This document shows positions 50,001-62,836 of a DNA stretch of 64,000 bases, piece by piece. Numbering within the stretch: position 1 is the first letter of the stretch; the number at the start of each line of letters is the position of its first letter. Both the position numbers and the translations under genes were made by a program. A model generated the notes under the pieces. The model was not told the origin of the DNA. It saw nothing but the letters and a program-made list of their open reading frames with translations, and searched no databases. The DNA is from Oncomelania hupensis. Its lineage: Eukaryota; Mollusca; Gastropoda; Littorinimorpha; Pomatiopsidae. The DNA lies in contig CM072527.1 of the NCBI GenBank assembly GCA_036898135.1, positions 31,430,727-31,494,726 on the forward strand. Reading direction: 5' to 3'.

Positions 50001-53000
50001 TCCTGCCTCAACTCAACACGTCGAAGTTGTGGAGGAGGATCCATTGCCGTTTCCCGATGGAGACCTTACAGAGCTGCTACGGTACAATGTGGTTACTCAG
50101 GCTCAGCCCTGCCGACCAGAGATCGTCGGTGCCGTTACTACCAGGGCCCAGGCCAAGAGAGACAAGACGTCTACGCCACTGAAGGTCGCCGACAACTCTA
50201 AAGCTGCCATCGTGGACAGAGATAAGCTGATCCAGCTCCAGGAAGCTGATAGTACTTTAAACAAGTACAGGAACCGCCAAGATCACGTGACCAAAGGCAG
50301 TGGTACGGTCTATTTTGAGGTGAAGGCCAAGATCCTGTACCGAATCTTCCAGCACCCGAGGGTCAACGGAGGGAAACCACTACGTCAAGTCTTGGTACCG
50401 TTACCCCTAAGGCGCCAGGTGATGGAAGTAGCGCATGACTCAATCATGGGAGGTCACCTGGGTATCAAGAAGACGTCGGATAGAATCCAGGCGGTGTTCT
50501 ACTGGCCAGGACTTCATGCGGACGTCAGCCGTTTCTGCCGATCATGTGACATTTGCCAGAAGACCATACCTCGAGAAGGGTCCCGAAAGTGCCTATGCAG
50601 AGGATGCCTCTGATCGACCAACCTTTCAAGAGGGTGGCCTTAGACTTAATCGGCGAAATAAGACCTCCGAGTGAAGAAGGTCATCGATGGGTACTGACTT
50701 TAGTGGACTATGCGACTCGGTACCCAGAAGCAGTGCCACTGAAGAAGATTGACACTGAAACTGTTGCAGAGGCACTGGTGGACATGTTCAGTAGACTTGG
50801 AGTGCCTGAAGAAATTCTGACAGACCTCCGGGACGCAGTTCGTCTCTGACTGCATGAAGGAGGTTGTTACGTTGAAACGAACGAAAGTGTGTCTAAAGCG
50901 CGCACGATAGATCTAATCGTTTCGTTTTGCAAAGTGTTCAATAATGGAGTTTATTTACCTTTGATTTGAGTTTGCATTGTTGTTAGGAGTGGTTTTGTAT
51001 AACGTTGATAATTTCCGTTAGTCGATATTGTTGTAGAATCTTCTGGATCGGCTTGTTTACTATCGATCGAAGATTCGGAATAATTGTAGAAATTTGAAGG
51101 AACGATCCGGAAGGAGAAGAAATGTGTAATGACGTAAGTCAGTGATGACGATCTTTTATTCGATTGGTGGCAGTGCGTCATTTCTACGGTATTCGAAATC
51201 TTTCCGGAAAAGAGAGAGGTTATTTAATCGTGTGCCGAATTGCTGTTGGGAGATAGAAAAAGTTGTTGATAGTGATTTGGAAAGTTGCTGTGAAAGTTGT
51301 TGAGTTGAATTGAGAATTGTATGCAGTTGTTGATGTATGCTGAATAAAAGTGGAAAACTTCATACGTCGACTTTGTGACTTGTATGCTGTTTGGACGGGC
51401 TGTGTGAATAAACGAATCTGAGTTACACAACTATCAGGAATTCAAGCATCGGGGCTGAATCAGATACTGATAGAAAACACCAACATCAAACAGAGTGTAA
51501 CATTTTTGGGGGTCAAGCCGCGATTCACGCCATAGCCAAGGGTTCAACTGCTACAACAAGCGAGTCAACGTTACGAGAGGCAGTCATCGAGGGTAGCCGC
51601 CAACGAGTTGCGTCGAGAGGGGCCAACATACTGGGACTACATCACCGATAGGTTCGGGTTGACTGCAAGGGCGTGTAGTCGCCGAAGAGTTGCTTCGTGA
51701 GCGAACAACAGAGCGGGACTACGTGGCTGCCGCAGGACTACGTCGAGGGACAGTCTCGGAGCTACATCGCCAGTGTTACAGCGAGCGTCGAGCGGACGTC
51801 GCGTCTACTTCAGCACAGGAGCGTGTACATCAACACCAGCGTGGTGCAGCGTCGCATACGACGAGGACAGCGGGACCTGCGTCAGCGAAGACGACTAGTG
51901 ACAAGCATCAGCGCTACTGCAGAAAGCGTGCTGTTCTAGAACAGTCTAGTAAGGTACAGCACAGTCAAGAACTTTCCAGAAGCATCAAGATGACTGACTT
52001 CTGGCAGAAAGGGGTTGAACTGAATCTAAAAGGCAAGCAGCTGACGGAGTACGTCAAGTCTCAGGAGAGAATACGAGAAAGAGAATTTGAACTGAAGCGT
52101 CTGGAAATTGAACAGCAGCGGCAAGAAAGAGAAGATGAGCGCAGGCGTGAGGAAAGAGAAGCTGATCGTCAGTTCCAACTAGAGTTGGCGCGCATCCAGC
52201 AACAGCAGCGTGCGCCACAAGTTATCAGTGACTTCAAGGCTCCAAAATTGCCAGTGTTCGTCGACGAAAAGGACCAGATCGACAGCTATCTAGCGAGGTT
52301 TGAAAGGTTCGCCGAAAGCGCTAAATGGCAACGTCAAGACTGGGCGATCATACTCAGCGCACTACTGACGGGGAAGGCGCTCGATGTCTACAGTAGACTG
52401 TCGAATAATGACGCCAAAGACTACGACGTTTTGAAAGCGGCCCTATTGCAGTGCTACAACTTTACAGAAAAGGGCTACCGTCAACGCTTTCGTGAATGCC
52501 GGCCTTTGTCAGACGAGACACCAAAGCAATTTGTGGAGCGGCTGTCATCATATCTACACAAGTGGGTGGAATTATCAGGCAAAGGGAAGACTTACGAGAG
52601 TCTCCATGAGCTGATCGTGAGGGAACAATTACTCAACGCCTGCCCTAAGGACCTCGCGATCCACTTGGAAATACAAAAGTTGCAGACGCTAAAAGACGTT
52701 GCTGAGGCTGCTGAAAGATATCTCATCGCTCATGAGAAAACGTTGGGGCCACCCAGCGCGATGAAACACATTCAGAAGACGGCAAGACATGGGAACCAGA
52801 TCCAGGGGAGCCAGACGAGCCAGAGACACACTGACTCCACGCCTCCTCCCAGGGAAGGGCATTCAAGAGGCTGTTTCACTTGCAACGCTACAGACCACAG
52901 AGCAGCTAACTGCCCTCAAAACAAAAGTAGCGGACAGCGGAGCAGTACGGACAACGCAGCGGCGGGCAACCGACAGAGACGTTTCTCCAATCTACGGCAA

Positions 53001-56000
53001 ACCAGTAGATCTGACCATCAAGTGTGCGGCGGGAGCGTCATTCTTCCGAGTGAGACCAAGCGCGCAGCTACTCCCGCGGACGTGCAAGAGTGCATGACTG
53101 ATGGCCAACTCCTCCTTGCCAACGGGAAATCCATCCCCGTCGTCGCCAGCGCAGCTGTGACCGTACAGAACATGCCTGTTTCCAAGGGACGCGTCGGAAA
53201 TCATGAAGTGACTGTTTTAAGAGACTCTGGCTGCAGTGGGGTCATCGTCAGAGAAGACCTAATCGCTAAAGAACAGTTCACTGGCGATTCAAAATGGACA
53301 CTTATGGCCGATAGCAAATGTGTGAGAGCGCCAGTTGCGAAGATTCATGTCAACACCCCTTTCTACATAGGCGAAGTCGAAGCGGTTTGCCTGAAGAAGC
53401 CGCTGTATGATTTGATGATCGGGAATATCGACGGCGCGAGACGACCCGACGACCCCGATCCAGAGTGGAGTCCTGCCTCAACTCAACACGTCGAAGTTGT
53501 GGAGGAGGATCCATTGCCATTTCCCGATGGAGACCTTACAGAGCTGCTACGGGACAATGTGGTTACTCCGGCTCAGCCCTGCCGACCAGAGATCGTCGGT
53601 GCCGTTACTACCAGGGCCCAGGCCAAGAGAGACAAGACATCTACGCCACTGAAGGTCGCCGACAACTCTAAAGCTGCCATCGTGGACAGAGATAAGCTTA
53701 TCCAGCTCCAGGGAGCTGATAGCACTTTAAACAAGTACAGGAACCGCCAAGACCACGTGACCAAGGGCAGTGGCACGGTCTATTTTGAGGTGAAGGCCAA
53801 GATCCTGTACAGAATCTTCCAGCACCCGAGGGTCAACGGAGGTAAACCACTACGTCAAGTACTGGTACCATTACCCTTAAGGCGCCAGGTGATGGAAGTA
53901 GCCCATGACTCAATTATGGGAGGTCACCTAGGCATCAAGAAGACGTCGGACAGAATCCAGGCGGTGTTCTACTGGCCAGGACTTCATGCGGACGTCAGCC
54001 GTTTCTGCCGATCATGTGACATTTGCCAGAAGACCATACCTCGAGGAAGGGTCCCGAAAGTGCCTATGCAGAGGATGCCTCTGATCGACCGACCTTTCAA
54101 GAGGGTGGCCTTAGACTTAATCGGCGAAATAAGACCTCCGAGTGAAGAAGGTCATCGATGGGTACTGACTTTAGTGGACTATGCGACTCGGTACCCAGAA
54201 GCAGTGCCTCTGAAGAAGATTGACACTGAAACTGTCGCAGAGGCGCTAGTGGACATGTTCAGTAGACTTGGAGTGCCTGAAGAGATCCTGACAGACCTCG
54301 GGACGCAGTTCGTCTCCGACTGCATGAAGGAGGTGAACAGACTGCTGAGCATCCGGCATTTGACTACGACACCCTACCATCCGATGTGCAACGGGCTTGT
54401 CGAAAAGTTCAATGCTACGTTGAAGTCCACCCTGAAGAAACTGTGCAGCGAGCAGCCCAGACAATGGCATCGCTACATCAACGCCCTACTTTTCGCCTAC
54501 AGAGAAGTACTGCAGGAGTCCACCGGCTTTTCTCCGTTCGAGCTGCTGTACGGAAGAACCATCCGAGGGCCGATGCACATCCTAAAAGAACTGTGGACGA
54601 AAGAAGTGGACACCCCAGAGGTGAAGAACAGCTACCAGTACGTGTTTGAGCTACGGGAGAAGCTGGAGCAGACTCTCGAGATAGCCAGAGAAAACCTGAA
54701 GAAGTCCCAAGACTGTGGAAAGCACTACTATGATCGTAGGGCTGTGAACAGGAAGTTCAAACCTGGCAACAAAGTGCTGGTGCTGCTACCTACTGATCAT
54801 AATAAGTTGCTGATGCAGTGGAAAGGCCCGTACGAAGTGGAGACCGTGGTGGGGATCAACGATTATAAGGTGAAGGTCGGCCAGCATTCCAAGATATACC
54901 ACGCCAACCTCCTTAAGCTGTACGTGGAGAGGCCGCCAGAGACTGTACATGCAGCAACAGCAGCTGTGACCGACGACAGCTTTGACAACGAAGAACTGTT
55001 GGAACTGGGAGACTTCCACAGCAAAGAAGGCATCGATGATGTTAAGCTAGGACCGAGCTTGACGGAAGGTCAAACGTTGGAGCTCGAGGACCTTATGGGC
55101 GAGTTTCCCCCTAACTTCAATGATGTCCCAGGCTCTACGACTTTGGTCGAACATGAAGTCCACACCCAGACCTGGAAGGAGCATCTGCAGACCTTGAGGG
55201 AGCAGTTCCACCGTCCCGCAGAAGCCAACCCGACCGTGAGACCCAGCGAATGCATTCTGGGAGCTGACAACGTCGACTGCGTCGGACATCCGACGGAAGA
55301 AAAAGACAACGGAGGATGCACTGACTCCAGGAAAGCCCACGTGATCGTCGTCTTTGACCCTGGGCCGATGACGACCGCAACTGACGAGGGCGTCGATTCC
55401 TTGCGAGCGAAAGAACATTGACTGTGTGGACGAACTAAGAATATTGGTAATGACAGACTTGAAAATGAAAAACTTTGACTGGGTAAATGATCTGTGAACA
55501 TTGACAGTATCCAGAAAAACTTGCAGATGAGAAACTTTGACTCTGTGTGAATGAACTGTGAACATTGACATTATCCAGGCAGATTTGAAGATGAAAACCA
55601 TTGACTCTGTGTAGATAAGCCGAGCGCAATTACAGTATTTAGAAAGTCTTAAATTAGTTTCAATTGTGGACTTTGTTTGTGCATTACGTTTCAACGTTGT
55701 TGAAAGAAATTGGGTAAATTTCTTCTTGAGTGGGGGGTTATGTTACGTTGAAACGAACGAAAGTGTGTCTAAAGCGCGCACGATAGATCTAATCGTTTCG
55801 TTTTGCAAAGTGTTCAATAATGGAGTTTATTTACCTTTGATTTGAGTTTGCATTGTTGTTAGGAGTGGTTTTGTATAACGTTGATAATTTCCGTTAGTCG
55901 ATATTGTTGTAGAATCTTCTGGATCGGCTTGTTTACTATCGATCGAAGATTCGGAATAATTGTAGAAATTTGAAGGAACGATCCGGAAGGAGAAGAAATG

Positions 56001-59000
56001 TGTAATGACGTAAGTCAGTGATGACGATCTTTTATTCGATTGGTGGCAGTGCGTCATTTCTACGGTATTCGAAATCTTTCCGGAAAAGAGAGAGGTTATT
56101 TAATCGTGTGCCGAATTGCTGTTGGGAGATAGAAAAAGTTGTTGATAGTGATTTGGAAAGTTGCTGTGAAAGTTGTTGAGTTGAATTGAGAATTGTATGC
56201 AGTTGTTGATGTATGCTGAATAAAAGTGGAAAACTTCATACGTCGACTTTGTGACTTGTATGCTGTTTGGACGGGCTGTGTGAATAAACGAATCTGAGTT
56301 ACACAACTATCAGGAATTCAAGCATCGGGGCTGAATCAGATACTGATAGAAAACACCAACATCAAACAGAGTGTAACAGAGGTCAACAGACTGCTGAGCA
56401 TCCGGTATTTAACTACGACACCCTACCATCCAATGTGCAACGGGCTTGTCGAAAAGTTCAATGCTACACTGAAGTCCACCCTGAAGAAACTGTGCAGCGA
56501 GCAGCCCAGACAATGGCATCGCTACATCAACGCCCTACTTTTCGCCTACAGAGAAGTACCGCAGGAGTCCACCGGCTTTTCTCCGTTCGAGCTGCTGTAC
56601 GGAAGAACCATCAGAGGACCGATGCACATCCTGAAAGAACTGTGGACGAAAGAAGTAGAGACCCCAGAGGTGAAGAACAGCTACCAGTACGTGTTTGAGC
56701 TATGGGAGAAGCTGGAGAAGACTCTCGAAATAGCCAGAGAAAACCTGAAGAAGTCCCAGGACTGTGGAAAGCACTACTACGATCGTAGGGCTGTGAACAG
56801 GAAGTTCAAACCTGGCAACAAAGTGCTGGTGCTGCTACCTACCGATCATAATAAGTTGCTGATGCAGTGGAAAGGCCCGTACGAAGTGGAGACCGTGGTG
56901 GGAATCAACGACTACAAGGTGAAGGTCGGCCAGCATTCCAAGATATACCACGCCAACCTCCTTAAACTGTACATGGAAAGGCTACCAGAGACTGTGCACG
57001 CAGCCACAGCAGCTGTGACCGACGACAGCTTTGACAGCGAAGAACTGTTGGAACTGGGAGACTTCCGCAGCAAAGAAGGCATCAATGATGTTAAGCTAGG
57101 ACCGAGCTTGACGGAAGGTCAAAAGATAGAGCTCAAGGACCTTATGGGCGAGTTTCCCCATAGCTTCAGCGATGTCCCAGGCTCTACGACTTTGGTCGAA
57201 CATGAAGTCCACCTCACTTCAAATATTCCCGTTCGATCAAAACCCTTCCCGATCCCTTTCAAGGCCCGCGAATACTTGAAGGAAGACATCGATGAGATGC
57301 TGAAGATGGGCATCATCAGGGAGTCCAGTTCCCCCTACGCGTCCCCTGTCGTGGTCGTGAAGAAGAAGGACGGGAGCAACGGAGGATGCACTGACTCCAG
57401 GAAAGACCATGAAATCACTGTCTTTGACCCTGGGCCGATGACAACCGTGACGGACGAGGGCGTCGTTTCCTGGCGGATGAAAGAACATTGACTGTGTGGA
57501 GAAACATTGACCTTGTGTGAATGAACTGAGAACATTGACAATATCCAGACAGTCTTGCAGATGAAAAACATGGACTCTGTGTATATAAAGTGTGAACATT
57601 GACAATATCCAGATAGACTTGCGGATGGAAGAACATTGACTCTGTGAGAATGAACTGAGCACAATGACAGTATTCAGAAAGTCCAGAATTAAGACTTTAT
57701 TTGTGCATTACGTTTCAACGTTGTTGAAAGAAATTGGGTAAATTTCTTCTTGAGTGGGGGGTTATATGTTACGTTGAAACGCGAACGAAAGTATGTCTGA
57801 AACGCGCACGGTAGATCTAATCGTTTCGTTTTGCAAAGTATTCAATAATGGAGTTTATTTACCTTTGATTTGAGTTTGCATTGTTGTTAGGAGAGGCTTT
57901 GTATAACGTTGATAATTTGCGTTAGTCGATATTATTGGAGAATTCTCTGGATCTGCGTGTTTACTCTCGATAGAAATTTCCCTAATGAATGTCGAAGTAA
58001 GAGAACGTTCCGGGTATGTGTAGAGAGATGTATGACGTAAGTCAGTGATGACGATCTTTTATTTGATTGGCTGTAGTGCGTCATTCTAGCCTACCGTGTT
58101 CTAAATTGTTCTGGAAAAGAGAGAGGGAGGCTATATATTTTATGCGCCGCACTGTTTTGTGAAGTTGAAGTTGTTGATAGTGAGTTGGAAAGTAAAATTG
58201 GAGAGTGAAAAGGTGATGGTATGCAGTTGTTGATGTGTGCTGAATAAAAGTGGAAAACTTTATACGTCGACTCTGTGACTTGTATGCTGATTGAGCAGGC
58301 TGCGTGGATAAACGAATCTGAGTTACACACCTATCAGGAATTCAAGCATCGGGGCTGAATCAAATACTGATAGAAAACACCAACATCAAACCGAGTGTAA
58401 CACCTACTAAGGTTATAAAGACAGTCGGTGAGGCTGACTCCATGTAGTACAGCACTGGCATGAAACTACATGTACTGTGACTTGGTCTTGGTGACTTGCT
58501 CATTCAATGTCAGGCGAGGGGTCCTTATGGCCTGACTCTTATCATTGTGAGAGGAAATCAGAGGTCAGCAATTCAAAGTGTAAATCTTGTTATATACAGT
58601 GGAACCTCTGGTATCCGTCTCTCTGGTATACGACTCCCTCCGATATGTGACCTGAAAACTTCTGACGGATTCACTTCCAATAATAAATGACCTCTGGTAT
58701 GCGACAACCTCGTTTATGCGACCAGCGACAGTGTCTTAAGCCCTTTATACGACCGTCTTAGGCAATTTAAAAGAGATATCAGTTAATTTATTGTTTGTAA
58801 CTTTCGTTTTTTCTCTCATGTTAGTGTACGCCTGCTGTTGTCTGCTATTTCCGGTTCGCAAGTAAGGGACATTACTCGCATACACTGGCTTGTCAAAATG
58901 GCTTCGTGCAAGAGGAAAGTTTTGAGTTTGGCAGAGAGAAAGTTTTTCCCTGTTAAAAGTGTTTGAAGACACGACTGTTTTCTATTTTTGAAGATGTGAA

Positions 59001-59351
59001 TAAAAGACAAAGCTAAAAATAAAACATGTTTTACAGTTTTCTTTGTCTGAGAATACATGCTGGTGAGTGTGAAAATTATGACTACATACCCCTCCGAGCC
59101 TGACTCTCCCCTCACCCCCTCACCCCTTGTTTCCGGTATAAGACCACCTCTATTATAAGACCATTTTTTCTCAGATTTTGGACGGTCGTATACCGGAGGT
59201 TCCACTGTATTTCTGTTTGATGCAAAGGCAGAGCAGTTTTAACAGTTAGCAATGTTCAATAGGGCGTGACTTTTCAACCACCAACAACCTTCTTCCAATA
59301 GCGATCTCCCTGCCTTTACACCACCTGTTTGAGTGATGGATGTGTATTTGT

Positions 59352-59382
<31 letters not shown>

Positions 59383-62300
59383 GTGGATGAGACAGGTAAG
59401 CGTGTATGTTGGTAAAAATCGCTGCGCTTTGAGCCTGATTGATTTGAGGAAAGGCGCGTCTATAGCTTCCAATATTATTATTATTACAGGACACTGACTA
59501 GCAATTTGGATATTGAATATTACGAGCCATTTAAATAAGCAAACCAAAACAACGAAATAAATAAACAAACAAATAGACCAATACTACCGACCATGAAGAT
59601 GAGAGGTGGATGACCGATGAGAGCGATGGCGGTGGACAGTTTACGCTTGTTGCCCCCGCTGTACGTGCCTGACAGTTTGTCAGCATACTTGGTCAGGCCC
59701 AGCTTGCTTAGCGCCCACTCCACAACCTGCAGACAAAAATCAACCCAAAATCAACACGTTTTTCACTCATAATTCCCTGGATCATTCGTTCCATCCTATG
59801 GACTTTGGGACATCTAGACACTCATGTTCTGGGTGACCGAGTGCCAGCTATTGTCATACATACGCCCAGCAAGCACTACATCCCTTCTCCCCCATCACCA
59901 GTCATCCAGGATTTGCGCTGAGTTGTCTGAGGCGTCAGAAGATGTGCCAAGGGCAGCGAGTGGGCGCCTAGTGCGGGTTGGTGAGATCCTGTATCGGCCA
60001 GCGCCTTGAGTAGCTCTTGAGCCAGAGAAGCGCTGTATCAAAATACTTACATCACGTTACTAATAAGCTAACCTTGTTCTTCCATAGCCAACGTCACAGC
60101 TCTGGTTTGCAGGCTTATGTAGTGTACAGACACTGACCTGTTTCTCATCCTTGGGAGGCACGCCCCTCAGCCGGCAGTATAGCTGCAAGTGCTCTCTGGC
60201 TGTCAGCTCGTCGTACAGGGAGTCAAACTGAGGGCAGTAGCCGATGCTGTGCTGAACTTTCTTGATGTCCTTCAGCACGCTGAGACACAGGTTAATCATT
60301 CCAATGATGGAACAGTTTCAACAGCCTCAAAAATGATTGAAGAGCAACGCCCAATTGCAAATTGCTTATAATAGTACTACGTTTTGCATCAAACCGAAAT
60401 GAATTGCGCTCCATACAGTGGTAGAATCTAATTTCTGATCGCTCATTTTATCTCACAGCTCACAATAGCTTGTCGCCAGAAAGTGTCGGGTGATGGACTA
60501 TTATGGTCTGCTATTGCCACTGTCAGATAAAATCACATATCAGCAATCACCTCCTACCACTGTAAGGATCAAAATACACGTTGTTTGATGGCATATGCAG
60601 TGCTGTTTACAACAGTTATCTGCCGTTTTTAATAGCAGACATGCCTACCCTCAATTTGAAGTTTCCGTATTAGCTTTTTCAAATTTCAGTATCACTATTA
60701 CGATTTCCGTATTTACTTTTACTACCTTGTTTTTGCACTCATCCTTTTTGATATTATGCGAAGAATCCAGTGATAGATTGATTTGCTGCCACAATGATCT
60801 TTTTCTTCTCCAAAGCCTCGTAATTCTTCATATACTGTGGGTCTTCCGCGTGCCGCTTGATGTCGTTCATATCACCGGCGGAGATGCCAAACTGGTTGGC
60901 AGAAAATATCGTACTTTTGAGTCAGTGCTGCCGCGAATAACGAAAGGACACTTTTCCGAATACGAGGCAAGAAATGTCTGCCCCTTGCGCGTTTTTTTTT
61001 TTTTAAAGATTCAGATTCACAATCACTTTGCTTAGCCATTCGTTTGAACGCCAAAAATTCACGAGCACCGATCTTTACTGCGACTGTGCAAAAACGGGTT
61101 CGGCAAACTTCTGTGCCTCTACCGGAAACTTCGATGTCACAGGTCTCCACTGCGACTGCGCATTGCGGCATTAAACCTTCGGAAAAAGGTCACGCGGTGC
61201 ATTACCACAGGCCAACGATTTCGATTTTTTTTCTTTATCATTTTTTTAAATTTCCGTACCGTAAAACAAATATCCGTATTTTCTTGCCGAGTTTTCAAAT
61301 TTCCGGAAAAAATACGGAAATTCCGTACGGGTAGGCATGTCTGTAATAGGGAGTTACTTTCCAACCACCACACGACAATGCAGACAACATAATAATAATA
61401 ATAATTCATTTTTTATAGCGCAAAACCAAACTTAAAACTTGCTTTAAGCTGTGGCATGCGTACACACACACAAACATGCTCCAGTATAAATATCTAAACA
61501 ATGTGGTAAAACATTACCATCAACCATTGTAAAACACCAAGGAAAGGTCTATTTATTTAGTTAGTTCATTTGTACATTGATTGATTATTGTAGTTTACCT
61601 GTAACCATTAAGGTAGGCACCACCGGACGACGGCACAATATCCCCAGTCAGCATTTTGAAGGTGGTTGTCTTCCCTGCTCCGTTCACTCCCAGCAGTCCA
61701 AAACACTGAGGCAAAATGTTAGATGGGTAAATACCAAAGGAACGGTTATTATGGGATGTCCATCACCACAAGACACAAACACACACTCCCTCCCACGCAC
61801 ATTCAAAAACTACTAAAACTAACAGGGAAATAAATGATACCACAAAAGCATTCAAAATTGACGCTAATACGCAGAGAAATATAAGAATATTTACCTCTCC
61901 TGGAGGCACCCCTAGACACAGTCTGTCAACGGCTAGATGTTTGCCAAGTTTTCTGGTCTTGTACACCTGAAATACACCACACAAGAATTGGCTGCTTCCA
62001 GGGATTACATTCAACAGGCTTGTACAAAAATCCAAAAAAAGGATTTGCTGGCATGGGAGTTTGTATGTGCAGAGGTGCCAACCCCCTAATCTTCTTGTCA
62101 GTATTTCCGGACCCGTTTGTCAGTATTTTTTAACACTTGCCAGTATTTTTTTTTCTCTCGCAAAACCTAGCCTATGACACTATAAAGTAACGACAGGCTT
62201 CCCTCTGAAACAGAAGGCTATTTTCAATCCTCTAAAATCATGATAAAAATCAGCTTGTTGAACACCACACTTGTTTTACTCTAAAATCACCATGAAAATC

Positions 62301-62804
62301 AGCTTGTTGGACACAGCGACGTTCAGTGAGTGCAGGAGTACTATTATGAGACCAGAAACCGGTACAGAAGCACCGCTGGCAAAGATAAACGATCGGCAAC
62401 TTTTCCTCCGTATTTTTATAAAAGCTACCGTATTTCCGTATTTAATTCACTTCGCCGGAATTAAATACGGTCAATCCGTACTGGTTGGCACCTCTGTATG
62501 TGTCCTAGAGCCAATGTAGGCATGAACACAAGTCTGGGGTTATATTTTCTTTTTTTTTAATTTTGTGTTTGCTTTTCCTTTTTAATATTTTTTTTCCCCG
62601 TCTTGAATCGCTGTCATGGCGAAAGATGTGTGCAATGTAAATCAACATATTATTGCTGCTGTTGCTGCTGCTGCTGTTGTTGTTGTCATTGTTGTTGTTG
62701 TTCTTCTTATTATTGTTGTTGGTTATTATTATTATTATTATCACTATTATGATTATCACTATTATGATTATCAGTATTATTATCAGTTTATTATTATTAT
62801 TATC

Positions 62805-62836
<32 letters not shown>

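Larger units (their letters stand above)
50865..56378 (+). mobile_element. Gmr1-like Ty3/gypsy element B, recent insertion into element A
   Basis: LTRs at 50865-51502 and 55741-56378 are both 638 bp and look identical by eye. GAGGT at 50860-50864 and 56379-56383 is the target duplication and lies in the integrase-coding part of A. B has one open gag-protease-integrase frame, a purine tract GAGTGGGGGGTTA before the right LTR, and tandem repeats in its 3' non-coding part. Its LTR sequence is clearly a different subfamily from that of A. Confidence 0.95.
47301..58402 (+). mobile_element. Gmr1-like Ty3/gypsy element A, split by element B
   Basis: LTRs at 47301-47935 and 57767-58402 start TGTTAC and end GTAACA. 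The insertion is flanked by CCTAC at 47296-47300 and 58403-58407, a 5-bp target duplication. The two LTRs differ at a few sites (near the CCCGATGAATG and TTCGGTAAAAG positions of the left LTR). Internal sequence runs 47936-50864 and resumes at 56384 after element B. The whole lies in an ABCA2 intron on the strand opposite to the gene. Without it the 12.5-kb intron would be about 1.4 kb. Confidence 0.93.

Noticed and set aside
51697..51939. An 80-codon leader frame found in both A (48129-48371) and B
   Set aside because: It begins with GTG, not ATG, and most differences between the two copies change the residue, so there is no sign of purifying selection.
51663..51989. In-frame extension of the element B gag upstream of ATG 51990
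   Set aside because: It has no ATG, and the equivalent leader in A is out of frame because of extra GAACTTTCCAGAAAA units, so the frame is not conserved.
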